NCBI GenBank assembly: GCA_029204225.1
Contig: CM055110.1
Location: 37,049,802-37,113,801, forward strand
Reading direction: 5' to 3'
Length of the DNA: 64,000 nt
DNA from: Diphasiastrum complanatum
Taxonomy: Eukaryota > Streptophyta > Lycopodiopsida > Lycopodiales > Lycopodiaceae
In this document: positions 21,503 through 32,494 of the stretch, in pieces
Layout of the letters: each line of letters begins with the position of its first letter
Position numbering within the stretch: position 1 is the stretch's first letter
Made by a program: the position numbers and the translations under genes
The notes under the pieces: generated by a model
What the model saw: the letters and a program-made list of their open reading frames with translations, nothing else
What the model was told of the DNA's origin: nothing
Databases searched by the model: none

Positions 21503-22800
21503 TGTTGTAAAGCTACCTTTACAAGCTTTACTTTCGGCGCCATCGGCGCCAGCTATGTCCCCGGCGCCAGCAGCGCCCCTGCTGCTCCCGGCGCCAATGG
21601 CGCCGGCGCCGCTCCCGGTGCCACTGTGACCAGAATCCAGCCGGCACCAAGTTCCTATGGCTGAAAATCTTTGATCAGTTCTAGCGAAGTCCAGAGAGCT
21701 CAGATCGATGTGCAATCACCTCACACGATCTAGGCATGATTAAAGGAAGCCTGGGGATCAGTAAAATCTAGAGAGAGAAAATGACTTTTTAGAAAGAGAA
21801 AATCCTAGAGAGAGAGAAAAACGTGCTTTACCAGCTTGGGTAGAGCGCTTGGTATGAGGGGAGGTGTTGAATCACACCAATACTATAGGGGAGTGCGGGT
21901 TGCGACTCAGGGCGAGCTCCAACCAAGTCTCAGCCTCCCTTGCTGGAATGTTGTCCTGGCTCTCGCCTTGGCATGCTAGCGCCCCGGAGACTAGGGTCGG
22001 TCACACACTTGAAATGTAACCTTCTCAGATTTATCAATAAAGTGAGATTTTCCTCAAACTGACTCTAATTACCTTCTGGGTTTCAGTGTTTGGTAAAAGC
22101 GCCAGTTGTAAGGCCGCTTTCAAAATTTTTAACTTGGCACATAGCTGAGGGTCAAATCCCGGGACGCCAGCGGTATGCCGTCGGGACCATTCGGTCCGTG
22201 GCGCCAGCGGTATGCTGTCAGGACCATTGGGTTCAGGAACTGGTTGTTTCCATATCTGTCACGGCTTGTGGTTCTGAGTGTTCCTTGCATGAACGTGAAT
22301 GGGTTAAGCTCTTGGAGTACGGGCTCTAACCTGTCGGCTGAGTTAGATGGCGTGCTTGGGTGGATGTTACCTGTTTATGGCTGTCCAGTCTGGTGTGGCG
22401 CCAGGTTGGCTTCCAACGCTCGTGACGAAGCTTTCAGTTGGTTAAGTCTGATGTAAGTCAGATCGCTTGCTTGGAATGGATGTTACTCGTTTGTAACGAA
22501 GCTTCGAGTTGGTTAAGTTTGATGTATGTCGGGCGGCTTGCTTGGAGGGAAGTCACCCACATCGGGACCCCCGATCTGGCATGGCGCCAGGTTGGATTTC
22601 AATGTTGGTGAAGTCACCCACATTGGGACCCCCGATCTGGCATGGTGCCAGGTTGGATCTCAATGTTGGTTTCGGAATTTCAAGTGAGTTAAGTCTGATC
22701 GTTGTTGGTGAGTTGGCTGCTTGTATGTCAAGTGGGTTCGGATGGAAGGTCGGGAAGCTAAGTCGTGGTTCCCGGTTCCCTTTGGGATGCCTGCGCTACA
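21503..22800 (+). mobile_element. LTR copy 2 of the TGTTGTAAAG family, 1298 bp
   Basis: Begins TGTTGTAAAG and ends GCGCTACA. It is colinear with copies at 41373-42616 (+) and 33293-34491 (-). Right flank CTAGG (22801-22805) versus left flank CAAGG of copy 1 is compatible with a mutated 5-bp target duplication for the pair. It contains six GGCGCC palindromes between about 21536 and 21610 and an AATAAA near 22037. Confidence 0.85.
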
Positions 22801-22910
22801 CTAGGTGTCTCAACATTTCAACACCTGCTAGCACCCTGTGAAATTATGGGGAGCAGTATCCAAGGACCGATATCCTATCTTCTTCTCTTATAGTCAAAGG
22901 CATTTTTTGT

Positions 22911-23012
22911 CTTGGTGGACACGGATCTTATTTAATAGTACGATAAGTATTCTAGACCAAAAGAAAGCTTGGTGGACACGGATCTTATTTAATACTACTA
23001 TAAGTATTCTAG
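22911..23012 (+). repeat. tandem 57-bp repeat upstream of the intact AKR gene
   Basis: CTTGGTGGACACGGATCTTA through AAGTATTCTAG occurs at 22911 and again at 22968, a spacing of 57 bp, with only a few differences. It sits 130-230 bp before the AKR start codon, so it could affect the promoter; that is inference. Confidence 0.85.
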
Positions 23013-23142
23013 TCAGAACAAGAACAAGTCTTAGTCCTCAGCTGCTCTAGTGGATCGACAATTTGGGTAACAACTAGCGTTTAATTCGTTAGTCATTCAG
23101 CTGTTGTGTGTATCTCATGTGGAACTGCGTTGAGAGAATTAA

Positions 23143-25554
23143 ATGGCGTATACTGTGCTAAACTTTCCCCTGAGCACAGGGAAATCTATCCCTGCAATTG
23201 GGTTGGGCCTGGGACGTATAAATAGATCACAAGTTGTTGAAGCTGTGCTGCAGGCCATCAAGGTCGGATCGTCGGATCCTCAACCGAATTTTGCATTTTC
23301 TTCTTTAATGTCCATCTCATATCGGATTCTTTGTTCCTGTGAGCAGTGTCTGCACATTAGATTTTAAGCGCACTCTCATTGGAGAGTAATTTAGTCACGT
23401 TCTGAGTTTCCTCACTATGGTGGTCTTTCTCTTTCACAACACGTTCGTAGCAGGAAGTACTTTCAGTTGAAGTTGCTGAACTTAGGACGTTTAATGAAAT
23501 TCAACTAGCAATTTCGAAAGAGACTATTGCTGTTAGCAATATAATATACCACATGAAGCGACCACAAAATTTCTTATGTGGAGATGATTTCAGAAACTAT
23601 TGGTTGTTTTCTTGGTAATGATACAGCCTTGTAGCAATAGTGCCAAAGTGGCTATATGTCATTTAGAATGATTTGAATGTGTTTGTAGGTGGGTTACAGG
23701 CACTTTGATACAGCCACCATTTATGGGACTGAAGCAGCTCTAGGTGAAGCCCTAGCCGAAGCGTTCAGGAGTGGGCTAGTGAGAAGAGAGGAGGTGTTTA
23801 TCACCTCTAAATTGTGGAGTTCGGAACATGAACCTGAAGATGTGTTATCATCAGTAAAGAATAGTCTCAGGTACTACCTTCTCTTCATAATTTTATTCCT
23901 TGTGGATACATGCTTTTCAAAACCTAGTATGCACAGCATGAAGTCTGGAAGTAATTGAATTATGTGAAAGTTAAATGCCTTGGATAGGCCAGTATTGCAA
24001 AGTGTATCTTAAGGATTATCAAGTCTCTTAAAGTGGATCCAAATGGACAAATGACTTAAAGATCGTTTGAATGTAATCAATTAGTACTTTAGGTTCTAAA
24101 TAGATCAACAAGGCCGCAAGTACAACAGAATATTAACACGACCTTATTGCGTGTCCAATATAACTGTCATTGCTTCAGTCTTACTACATCAGCCATCTGA
24201 CTTAATTAAAATGGAGAGGCAAGTTATGATGTCAAGACTCACGCTCGATCTTGTCACTTAAGTTCAAGTAATAACTTGATTTCAAATGTGAGTTTGTAAA
24301 TCTGGAGTCTGATTTTTTCATCTGTTTAGTAAATTTCTTAATTTTATCACCGAAAGAGAACCATCACCTATATTTTGGCATACTTTATCAAGTTATGTCT
24401 ACTAGTTTGCGTGTTTACTATGAACTTCCGCAAGAAGCCCATGCCATTTGACTTTCAGCCTAGTAATTAAATTATGTTTCAGTCTTTTGCAGCTGGATTA
24501 CATTGACCTGTACTTAATCCACTGGCCTTTGAAGTTGAAAAAGGGTGTGGAATTACAGGTCAAAGACGATGACTATCTACCTCTTGACATCAAGGCAACT
24601 TCGCAAGCTCTGGAAAGTTGTGTACAAGTAGGATTAGTCCATGCCATTGGTGTCAGTAACTTCACGGTAGAAAAATTGACAAGCTTACTTGACTATGCGA
24701 AGATTGTTCCATCTGTCAATCAGGTATCTGATGACACTAAGAAGCATTTTCAAAAAAGAATCTGCTCACTTGAAAGTTCACGTATTTGATGGAATAAAAT
24801 CCCTTACTCTGATAAACTTTAACATTTATCAAGTAAGAGAAATGCTTCTACTATTTTCTTGAGACACTTTAACACCTGTCTTGTCAGTGTAGGGTTTGGA
24901 ATGTCTGAATACTGCATAAGGTCATCGCATTGATATTTTGACAAGATTCAGCTGCTTATCTGATCTTATGCAGGTTGAGAGGCATCCCGTGTGGCAACAA
25001 AAGAAACTGAAACCATTTTGTGATGCCAAGGGGATTCTTGTGAGTGGGTGGTCACCACTTGGATCTCCAGGGTCTGCTTATCATGGCACAAAGGATGTCA
25101 TAACTAATCCTATTGTTGAAAGCATTGCTGAAAAGCATGAGAAGACACCAGCTCAGGTGATATTCTAGGATTACCTCAGCCTTTTTCATTTTGCACTTTT
25201 ACAGGCTTGAAGTAAACAAATGGAATCTATTTACCTGAGTTGATAATGTACCATGTCAAAGTACCATCCGTCTATTTTTTTTAATTCAAATTTCAAGTAT
25301 GTCATAGTGACGTTTTTTTTCTTCAGGTTGCATTACGTTGGGGAGTGCAGACTGGAGCTATTGTGCTGCCCAGAAGCTTCAATCCAAAACGAGTGGCAGA
25401 AAACTTTGAAATATTCAGTTGGGAGCTATCTGAAGATGACATTAACGAAATAAGTAGAACTGAGCTACGGCGGATAGGCCTTGCAGACATGTTTTGCAAT
25501 CCTACCAGTGGGCCTTATAAGACCGTCCAAGAACTATGGGATGGAGATCTCTGA
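23143..25554 (+). CDS. NADPH-dependent aldo-keto reductase, intact five-exon gene
   Basis: Exons are 23143-23262, 23689-23870, 24483-24723, 24974-25156 and 25327-25554, all with GT..AG introns and continuous frame, giving 317 aa, the normal AKR size. The product should be a soluble (alpha/beta)8-barrel enzyme reducing aldehydes or sugars with NADPH. The tetrad is visible as Asp47 and Tyr52 (YRHFDTATIYG), Lys81 (ITSKLW) and His114 (LYLIHWP). The [16 protein letters not shown] signature and LPRSFNPKR cofactor motif are present. Exon 3 is taken to start at TCTTTTGCAG (24483), not after that CAG, because only this keeps the frame. The closest families are plant AKR4-type or sorbitol-6-phosphate/aldose reductases; substrate cannot be told. 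There is no signal or transit peptide. A possible AATAAA lies at 25853. Confidence 0.95.
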
Positions 25555-26400
25555 GGCTTACCTCTGGAGTCTAGACTTTTCATACAGATCTACTCAAGAA
25601 GATCATAGTCTGGTCTCTCATTCTAGTCTTAGATCTTGGGTCGGCGATGAGAGTCATAAATTGAGCTAACTGGTTTTCATGTGTGTATCAATAATCCCAA
25701 GATGATGGGAACTTGAGTGCTATTTTGGACCTAAATAGGCAACCTTGTAGTCATTAGGTAGTTCATTAGATTGTAGCATTATGTTCAAGTCATATGGTGT
25801 GACTGCCCACTTCACTTGTGTGAATCAAGTATGACATTCTTTTTCTTTCAAAAATAAATTGGAAGTGTGTGCCTGTTAGGTTTGTTGACATGCTCTTTTC
25901 AATAGTAATGATGCAATATCTTATTCTTCTGGAAATTCATGTGGTGGTTTGGAGCAAACCCTAGAAGTTTATAACGCGAAGTCTGATTTGGTATGAGAGC
26001 AATGCATGTTCTTGTGCTTGTAAGCATGAGTATACCTTACTTGTGTGTGGAGAAAGTGTGTTTCTTATGTATTTGTGTTTCTTTTGTGAAAAGGGAGATC
26101 TTCCAATGAGTTTGGAGAAGAGCTAGTACATGGCTATGCTGAATTTGAAATGCTCTAGCAAGGAGCATGGGGAAGATTTTGAAGGGCTACCTTAATATCA
26201 TGTTGTGTGCTAGATTATAGTTTGTGTGTGTGTGTGTGGCATCCAATTTCAAGCATTTAGGAAAGAAATTCTTATTTGGATGTGAAAAGGTGATGGAAAA
26301 TAGATGCCAAACACACCTTAATTCCCTATCACATTGTAGGTGCATGTTATTGAAATAGCTCATTTAGGGCTTTGTACACACAACATGTCATTGCACAAGA
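25555..26400. other. 3' flank of AKR gene; no further gene seen
   Basis: Contains a candidate polyadenylation signal (25853) and a short GT microsatellite at about 26221-26238. The plus strand has a primer-site-like TGGTATGAGAGC at 25989, but no LTR border precedes it that I can define. Confidence 0.4.
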
Positions 26401-27021
26401 AGCACAAAAAGCATGTGCCTACTTTGTTGATTACAACATAAGTACGTAGCAAATCTTGATTGTTATGAGTAGCTACTTCTCATTGTGCTAGACTCTCTCA
26501 TACCACCTAGGTTTAGTAGAATTTCTCCTAGTATCCTCTCTCTCCTTGACACAATAACCCTTACCATCATTAAAGGTCATTAGAAAGATCATTACGCCAT
26601 ATCTACATCATCATATTTTTTGGGATCATTCATTCTATTAATAGCTCTCTAGGAGTGATTAGCTATTGTAAAACTTGATCAAAGAATCTTGATTTATTTT
26701 TGGATTGTTTTCGTCTATCTTTTCTTCGAAACGTCTCTCAATCCTCAATCAATTGCCTACACACCTAGATGCACGTAGCTACCAAAATCGCACACAACAT
26801 TTGTAGCCTTGGTGTGAGGGCCACAGTGAGGTAATTGACTGCGTTAAAGCTTTTTTTCTATCAGAGTTTCCATGTCCATTTGTCTCCGATTGTCACTCTG
26901 AATTGTTTCTTGTAGAGGTGCTCAAATACATCTCTGTTTGGATGGGTGGTTTAGCTCCCACTAGTCACTTTTGGGTGTTCTTTCCTATCATCATCTTTGT
27001 TTTCTGTTGCTGGTTTTTACA
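26400..27021 (+). mobile_element. putative copia 5' LTR, left border undefined
   Basis: Ends TTTTTACA immediately before a consensus TGGTATCAGAGC primer site and a short gag-like start. No second LTR copy is present to fix the left edge, so 26400 is only an approximation. Confidence 0.45.
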
Positions 27022-27022
27022 T

Positions 27023-27034
27023 TGGTATCAGAGC
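27023..27034 (+). promoter_or_regulatory. primer-binding site, tRNA-iMet type
   Basis: Perfect TGGTATCAGAGC, one base after the LTR-like end CA. Confidence 0.8.
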
Positions 27035-27060
27035 TTGCGTAAGATGCAGTCTTGGATAAG

Positions 27061-27240
27061 AATGGAGGCAAGCTCTACATCAAGTTCAAAAGAAAAGCGC
27101 TTGGATTTACAACCTAGATTGGAATGCTCATTTTTCAAGGGAAGTTTAAATTTGGATCCACTAATTCGGAGATGAAGCGTGCTTTTAAAAATTGGTGGTA
27201 GAGTGCTCTTTTGTATATTCGATTTTGATAAAGCTGCTAA
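27061..27240 (+). pseudogene. copia gag start, truncated
   Basis: An ATG just after the primer site opens MEASSTSSSKEKRLDLQPRL, which ends after about 38 codons. Position and Ser/Lys-rich start suit a gag leader, but no conserved Gag motif remains. Downstream to 27580 nothing is recognisable. Confidence 0.35.
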
Positions 27241-27580
27241 GAATTGATATAGACTTCATTCTTAATTTCCTATTTCCTTGAGAAAGTTTTCATTTGATGT
27301 AGAATGATTTGCTTGGATAGATCTTGTTTCTTGTTTACTTGCTTGATTCTGCTTGGTTAATGTTAGGATAACATGCGTAAGTCCATAATGTCCTGAATCA
27401 TGTTATTTAGCTTATGTCCATTGATAAATTGATTTTAAATCAATTATCCAGTTGGTATGAACTGTAAGTAATTGAAAACATGATTATAGAGATTGCATGT
27501 TGAGGTTTAGAGGCTTTATCTACACAAATCCTCCTGCAAACTTGCATATTTAGGGACATAGATTGGAATTGCCGTTACTC

Positions 27581-28142
27581 ACCAATGTAGAAAAATCAGC
27601 ATCTACACACAAAATGAGATGCAAACACTAATAGAACTTGATCAAACTTGAATGAAATGATAAAGTACTGTTGCTATCCATACAAAACCAGCAAGCTATT
27701 GAATTTCACACGTGTGGATCCAAAAATAACAAATATAGATCATTCTACACATAGAATTGCAAGCAATCACCAAGATAGTGCACCAATGGATAGTAGAACC
27801 CAAGAGAACCATGTATAAGCATGAAATGAGATAGATAAGAGAGAAGATTGCTCTCTCCATGAGTTACATCCTTTTATAACAGGTCCAAACTCTATTTCGC
27901 CACTTGGCTTTCCCTCCAAAATGCAAACCCTACTATTTTTGGGTCTAGATTCAATGTTCTCAAGTATTTAAATTTGAATCTACTCAAACTCGCATTCTAA
28001 CTTTCCCACACTTTAAAAAAGTGTTTATTCCAATGACATTTAGACTAATGAACTTTGAAAAGTCAATCTCTAAGTCTAAAATAGGTTTTGGCCCCAATAT
28101 GCCAAATATGAAAATATATGATGAAACTAGTTGAATCTTTCA
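27581..28142 (-). mobile_element. copia 3' LTR (minus), truncated at its U5 end
   Basis: On the minus strand it begins TGAAAGATTCAACTAG right after a purine tract. It matches the 5' LTR at 31074-31570 from CACCAATGTA to CACATTCTAA. The last 88 bp present in the 5' LTR (31074-31161) are missing here. A TATAAAAGG promoter-like string lies at about 27872-27880 in minus orientation. Confidence 0.85.
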
Positions 28143-29249
28143 CACTCCCTCTTCAACTAGTTTTGGCATAGACTTTGATAGTACTTCAAGTGAAGTCCTA
28201 TGCTTCATGAATAAGTCCTTTCCCAATGCTTTGGTGAAGATATCAGCTACACATTTCCTTGAAGACACATGTTGAAGCTCCACCTCCTTTGCAATGACTT
28301 GCTCCCTCACAAAGTGATATTGTATCTCAATATGTTTGCTTCTAGCATAGTTTTTGACAATAGAACTTTGATCCATCATAAGAATGATCTTCTTCCTAAG
28401 AATAGATCTTCTTCCAATGATCATGTAATGCTCAAAATAGAAACAACCATAATTGATATAGAGAAAAGTGTCCACTTGGGATGCTTCACTATTTCTTACA
28501 TCAATTTTACATGTAAAAATGTGACTAGAACATGAAGAATCAAATAGAATGTAAATGAAATGAATCCACCATGCTTCCAACTCTGAACTCTCTGGAAAAA
28601 TACAAAAAACAAACAATAAATGTGAGTGATTAACTTTTGCTTGTATGTTTCCTCCTCTTTTGTCCTTTGTTGCCTTGTATCCACCATGATACTCCATGAA
28701 TGAGCCTCCATCTTCATCTTTCAATAAGATACCATCAAGCATTGATGACTTGACCATGAATGAATGACATAATAAGCCTCCAATATCTTCATTTCCATCA
28801 GCAAAACCAGCCAAAAATTCTAGTACAAATCCAACATCAAAACAATGCTCACCTATGTAGCTAGTTTTACCATATCTTGACAATTTGCACACATCCACAT
28901 GAAATTGCTCAAACATGAGATAGAACAAGTAAAGTAAACTTGAACAACACTTCCTTTCTGCTCCTTTGACCTTACTTGAGTCTTCAATATGCTGCAAAAA
29001 CAGATCCATAACATCTTTGCCAATTACCTCTCCTTTGATGCTCTTGACTAGCTCCAAATTGCCAACTTTGTTTTTGACTAGTTGAAGCGCTTTGAGATCA
29101 ACCTCTTGATCTTCAACTTGACCATTAAAGTCATTGAACAAAATTTGTTTTCCAGATCCATTATTTGACTTTACAGCAAGATAACATCCATCCACTTGCA
29201 TAGCTCCATGTATAGAAGAAGATCCTCCCAAAGATGTTCCACTCATCAT
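28140..29249 (-). CDS. 369-codon ORF: unknown N-terminal region fused to copia RNase H tail
   Basis: This is the longest ORF in the window. Its last ~75 codons are the copia RNase H end (YARSKHIEIQYHFVRE, CVADIFTKALGKDLF) and run to the purine tract. The preceding ~290 codons occupy the place of reverse transcriptase but contain no RT motif (no FLNG, no YVDD). Visible features are HGAMQVDGCYLAVKSNNGSG at the start, a charged region with QVEDQEVDLKALQLVKN, and hydrophobic stretches LLYLFYLMF and LLFVFCIFPE. Putative splice-like sites (TTTTTGCAG, TTTTTCCAG) occur on the coding strand, so part may be captured genomic DNA with introns read through. The first codons overlap the end of the integrase frame at 29161-29249. 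Function is unknown. Confidence 0.5.
   Translation of the reverse strand: MMSGTSLGGSSSIHGAMQVDGCYLAVKSNNGSGKQILFNDFNGQVEDQEVDLKALQLVKNKVGNLELVKSIKGEVIGKDVMDLFLQHIEDSSKVKGAERKCCSSLLYLFYLMFEQFHVDVCKLSRYGKTSYIGEHCFDVGFVLEFLAGFADGNEDIGGLLCHSFMVKSSMLDGILLKDEDGGSFMEYHGGYKATKDKRGGNIQAKVNHSHLLFVFCIFPESSELEAWWIHFIYILFDSSCSSHIFTCKIDVRNSEASQVDTFLYINYGCFYFEHYMIIGRRSILRKKIILMMDQSSIVKNYARSKHIEIQYHFVREQVIAKEVELQHVSSRKCVADIFTKALGKDLFMKHRTSLEVLSKSMPKLVEEGV
28143..28154 (-). promoter_or_regulatory. polypurine tract
   Basis: The minus strand reads GAAGAGGGAGTG directly before the TG of the 3' LTR. Confidence 0.8.
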
Positions 29250-30012
29250 CCAAAGAGGTTAGAAAAGCAACATAATTTCCAAAAACTACTTGCTTACCCT
29301 TTTGATCATATGTGAGCCTTGAAGGTACTTGTCTTTCTCTTGATGTTCTCCTTGGCTTTTGACTTGATGAAGGTCCATCATCATCACCATCCAAAGTAGG
29401 ATTCTTCTCATCAACATCAAGAATGTTAGATCCATCCACACTAATATCAATCATGCTTGAAGACACTTTTGGAATGTTCCTCTCATAAAAAATGACATCT
29501 CTACCAACAATCACCTTGTTAGTAGAAGGAATATAAACCTTGTAGGCTTTACTCACCTCACTATATCCAATAAAAATACCTCTTCTTGAAGATGGATCCT
29601 CCTTGGTCCTATCATCAAGTTTAATGTTGACATAGCATGTGCATCCAAAGGTTCTTAGAAAGTTGACACTCGTCCTCCTCTTGAATAGCATCTCAAAAGG
29701 TGTCCTTTCATCCAAAATAATACTCGGCCACCTATTGCACAAGAAATTGGCACACAACAAAGCTTGATCCCAAAACGGTTTGTCAATATTAGTACTTAAT
29801 CTCAAAGCTTTAGCACTTTCACATAGAGTCCTATTCCTCCTTTCAGCCACTCCATTTTGTTGTGGGGTCCTTGATGTTTTATACTCCCTCTTGATCCCAT
29901 GCTCATCACAAAAGGCCTTAAACTTGGTAGATCTGTACTCACCACCATTGTCACTCCTCAAGCACTTGATCTTTGTGAAAAATTGGTTCTCCCTTGCCAT
30001 CCAACAAGCCAT
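29161..30012 (-). pseudogene. Ty1/copia integrase (C-terminal two thirds)
   Basis: 283 codons with CLRSDNGGEYRSTKF (second catalytic Asp), SRTPQQNGVAERRNRTLCE (catalytic Glu region), a long C-terminal domain with RTFGCTCYVNIKLDDRT and FIGYSEVSKAYK, and a Pro/Ser-rich linker with SSSQKPRRTSRERQ that normally leads to RT. The pre-integrase zinc finger and first catalytic Asp are missing because Gag is joined directly upstream at about 30012. The frame ends where the non-RT ORF begins. Confidence 0.9.
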
Positions 30013-30480
30013 TAAGAATTACTTGAATAAGCTCTCCTTTCTTAATGCTTTCATCAATGCAAGCCAACTCATCATTCAATGCTTTCATTCTCAAAACAAA
30101 GTATTTGGAGTTTCTTCATTATTTTGCAAACAAGAAAAGATTTGCCTTCTTAGAGTCAACACTCTAGAAGTAGACTTGGATTCATAAAGCTTCTTCCATA
30201 AATTCCAAGCTTCCAAAGATGATGTGCACTTACCAACTTCCTTGAGAAGTTCATTGGTAACATTCATCTTTATCATGTGTAGAGCCTTCTTGGACCTCTT
30301 GTCATACCTCACTTGATCTTGTTGTGTTGCTAGTCTCTCCTCCAAACCTACAACAATATCCAAAACATCATTCATCTCAAGAAGTGACTCCATCCTCACT
30401 TTTCACAATAAATAGTTACTTGAGATAAGCCTATCATTGGCTTCCACCATGACTCCAATTGAGGTTGCCATGTAGCAATG
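30013..30480 (-). pseudogene. Ty1/copia gag, truncated
   Basis: MATSIGVMVEANDRL near 30470 opens the Gag. It has a stop where the relative at 2491-3045 has Trp (SSNYLL then TGA), then VRMESLLEMNDVLDIV, LEAWNLWKKLYES and VLTLRRQIF. A frameshift near 30100 precedes DELACIDESIKKGELIQVILNG. Gag ends at LNGLLDG and joins integrase, deleting knuckle, protease and the start of pol. Near-identical to the gag at 2491-3045. Confidence 0.88.
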
Positions 30481-31061
30481 ACCGGATCTTCTCTTTCAAC
30501 CTCTTTCAATGCACAAAGCACTCCATTGAACAACAACAAATGCTTTCAAAAGAAATCACCAAGATTTGAAACTATCTCAAAGATTCTCTTCTAGCACTTA
30601 TACCAAGCAAATCAATACATAGAATCATGAAATCTTGATCGACCTATGATCTATCCTCAATCTAATGACTTTTGCCACTTCCTAAGATTGAAACACACTC
30701 AAATGAAGTCCAGCAACCTTACTATCTAGAGATCCAATCAAAAGTAGGGTTTTGACAAAATCACAAAAAATTGATTATTCCAAATCTACGTGCAAATGCT
30801 TGAAAACTTGATATGCAATCTATAAGCCACCACTTAGACTGATTCAATGATCCAAAAATTGGCCAAATCCAATATGTGAACACAGAAATTGGAATTGGTC
30901 AAGTATTTTGACTTATATAGTGTTTTGATCTACAAAAAATCCATTCTACAAAAGCAAAAAACTCGATTTTGGTGTAGAATCCTCTCTAGCATGCTCTAGA
31001 CTTGATATCTTCACCAAATCATTGATAGATCAGACTTCCTCCTTCATAACCTGAAACACAA

Positions 31062-31073
31062 GATCTGATACCA
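31062..31073 (-). promoter_or_regulatory. primer-binding site, tRNA-iMet type
   Basis: The minus strand reads TGGTATCAGATC directly after the LTR end TTTCACA, matching the arrangement at 14301-14322. Confidence 0.85.
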
Positions 31074-31570
31074 TGTGAAAAATTTCAGATTATTATGATC
31101 TAATCTACTTGAATGATCTTTGGTTAGAAAGAGAAATACACTACCAATCTCACCAATGTAAAAAAATTAGCATCTACACACAAAATGAGATGAAAACACT
31201 AATAGAACTTGATCAAACTTGAATGAAACGATAAAGTAATGTTGTTGTCTGTACAAAACCAACAAGCTACTATTTCACATGTGTGGATCCAAAACTAGCA
31301 AATATAGATCATTCTACACATAGAAAAACAAGCAATCACCAAGATAGTGCACCAATGGATAGTAGAACCCAAGAGAACCATGTATAAGCATGAAATGAGA
31401 TACAGAAGAGAAAAGATTGCTCTCTCCATGAATTACATCCTTTTATAGTAGTCCAAAATTTATTTGGCCACTTGGCTTTCCCTCCAAAATGCAAACCCTA
31501 CTATTTTTGGGTCTAGATTCAATGTACCCAACTATTTAAATTTGAATCTACTCAAACTCACATTCTAAAT
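31074..31570 (-). mobile_element. copia 5' LTR (minus), truncated at its U3 start
   Basis: Its inner end abuts the primer site. It matches the 3' LTR at 27581-28142 up to CACATTCTAA, after which about 150 bp of U3 are missing and CACTA-type sequence begins. Together the two truncated LTRs give a full length near 650 bp, as in the copy at 13663-14310. Confidence 0.85.
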
Positions 31571-31599
31571 AAAAATGGTCCTTTTCTCATCCCTCACTA

Positions 31600-32400
31600 C
31601 ATCCCCATAGGCATTCTGATGAGGTGACGTTGTAGTTGAAGATAATGATAATGAGGTACTACACGATGAAGCAATGCATGACTTGTTTGAATCATATTTT
31701 ACAACACAATAACGTGCACACTCAATGGGTGGAGAGAACATGGATGAAAGTATCAATTGTCATGTATCTACAAAACTCATTTGTGAGTAGGGACACTAAA
31801 AAAGACATGACAATACAAAACCGAATGCGCCCTATTATTTCTACATTAATATTTTATGTAATGTTTATTTTGTAGGTGGATCACCTCAAAGGAGATCAAA
31901 TGGAGTGAAATGCATTCGAAACAACAAGAAATGATTGAAACTGTGTGTTTGCTAGAAAGAGATTTTCCAACTACTTTCATGGATATACAAGTTTATATAC
32001 TTGTGCATTGGGTTTATGAAATTTCCATTGTTGGGCCAATGCACACTAGATAATGGCAAACTTTCAATAGGAGAGTCGATTCAGGAGAGTCGATTACAGT
32101 TTGCTTTCAACAGGAGAGTCGATTCAGTGCAAATGACACAAACATCATTTCAGGTGACCTAGACTATGTCGGCACACTTCAACATATCTATGAGGTCGAC
32201 TATGGAAGCAATGGAAAATACTTGATCTTTGATGTGAAATGGTTCAAAGTTAACTATCGTGGAAACAATGCTACAGTTAGAAAGGATGTGTTCGGATTCT
32301 TTGCAATCGACTCAACAAAAGTAATACCTATGAATTCATACGACAAGTTTGTGTTGCCATGACATTGTGAACATGTATAACTACCTTGCAAATTGAACTA
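31600..32400 (+). pseudogene. CACTA (En/Spm) transposase remnant
   Basis: Plus-strand fragments follow the order of a CACTA TNP2-type transposase. An acidic segment with EVLHDEAMHDLFESYF is at about 31650-31710. A DUF4218-like block (FPTTFMDIQVYILVHWVYEI, then VGPMHTR) is at about 31965-32055. A DUF4216-like block (DYVGTLQHIYEVDYGSNGKY, DVKWFKVNYRG, KVIPMNSYDKFVLP) is at about 32160-32362. Stops and a small triplicated GGAGAGTCGATT insertion (32070-32130) disrupt it. No terminal CACTA repeats were found. It is bounded left by a cut copia LTR and right by a gypsy LTR. Confidence 0.75.
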
Positions 32401-32494
32401 TATTTTATGTGACTTTTTTGTTCGATCGCTTTGAACACAAATTGTGATCACATTGTGCATTGATTTTATTTGTCTATTGTAGATCATATTTCAT

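Noticed and set aside
20299-22841. Overlapping 70-128 codon ORFs on both strands
   Set aside because: They fall in LTR copies, are not conserved between the copies, and have no domain.
25989-26000. TGGTATGAGAGC as a copia primer site
   Set aside because: No LTR border precedes it and no gag follows; chance or old decay is as likely.
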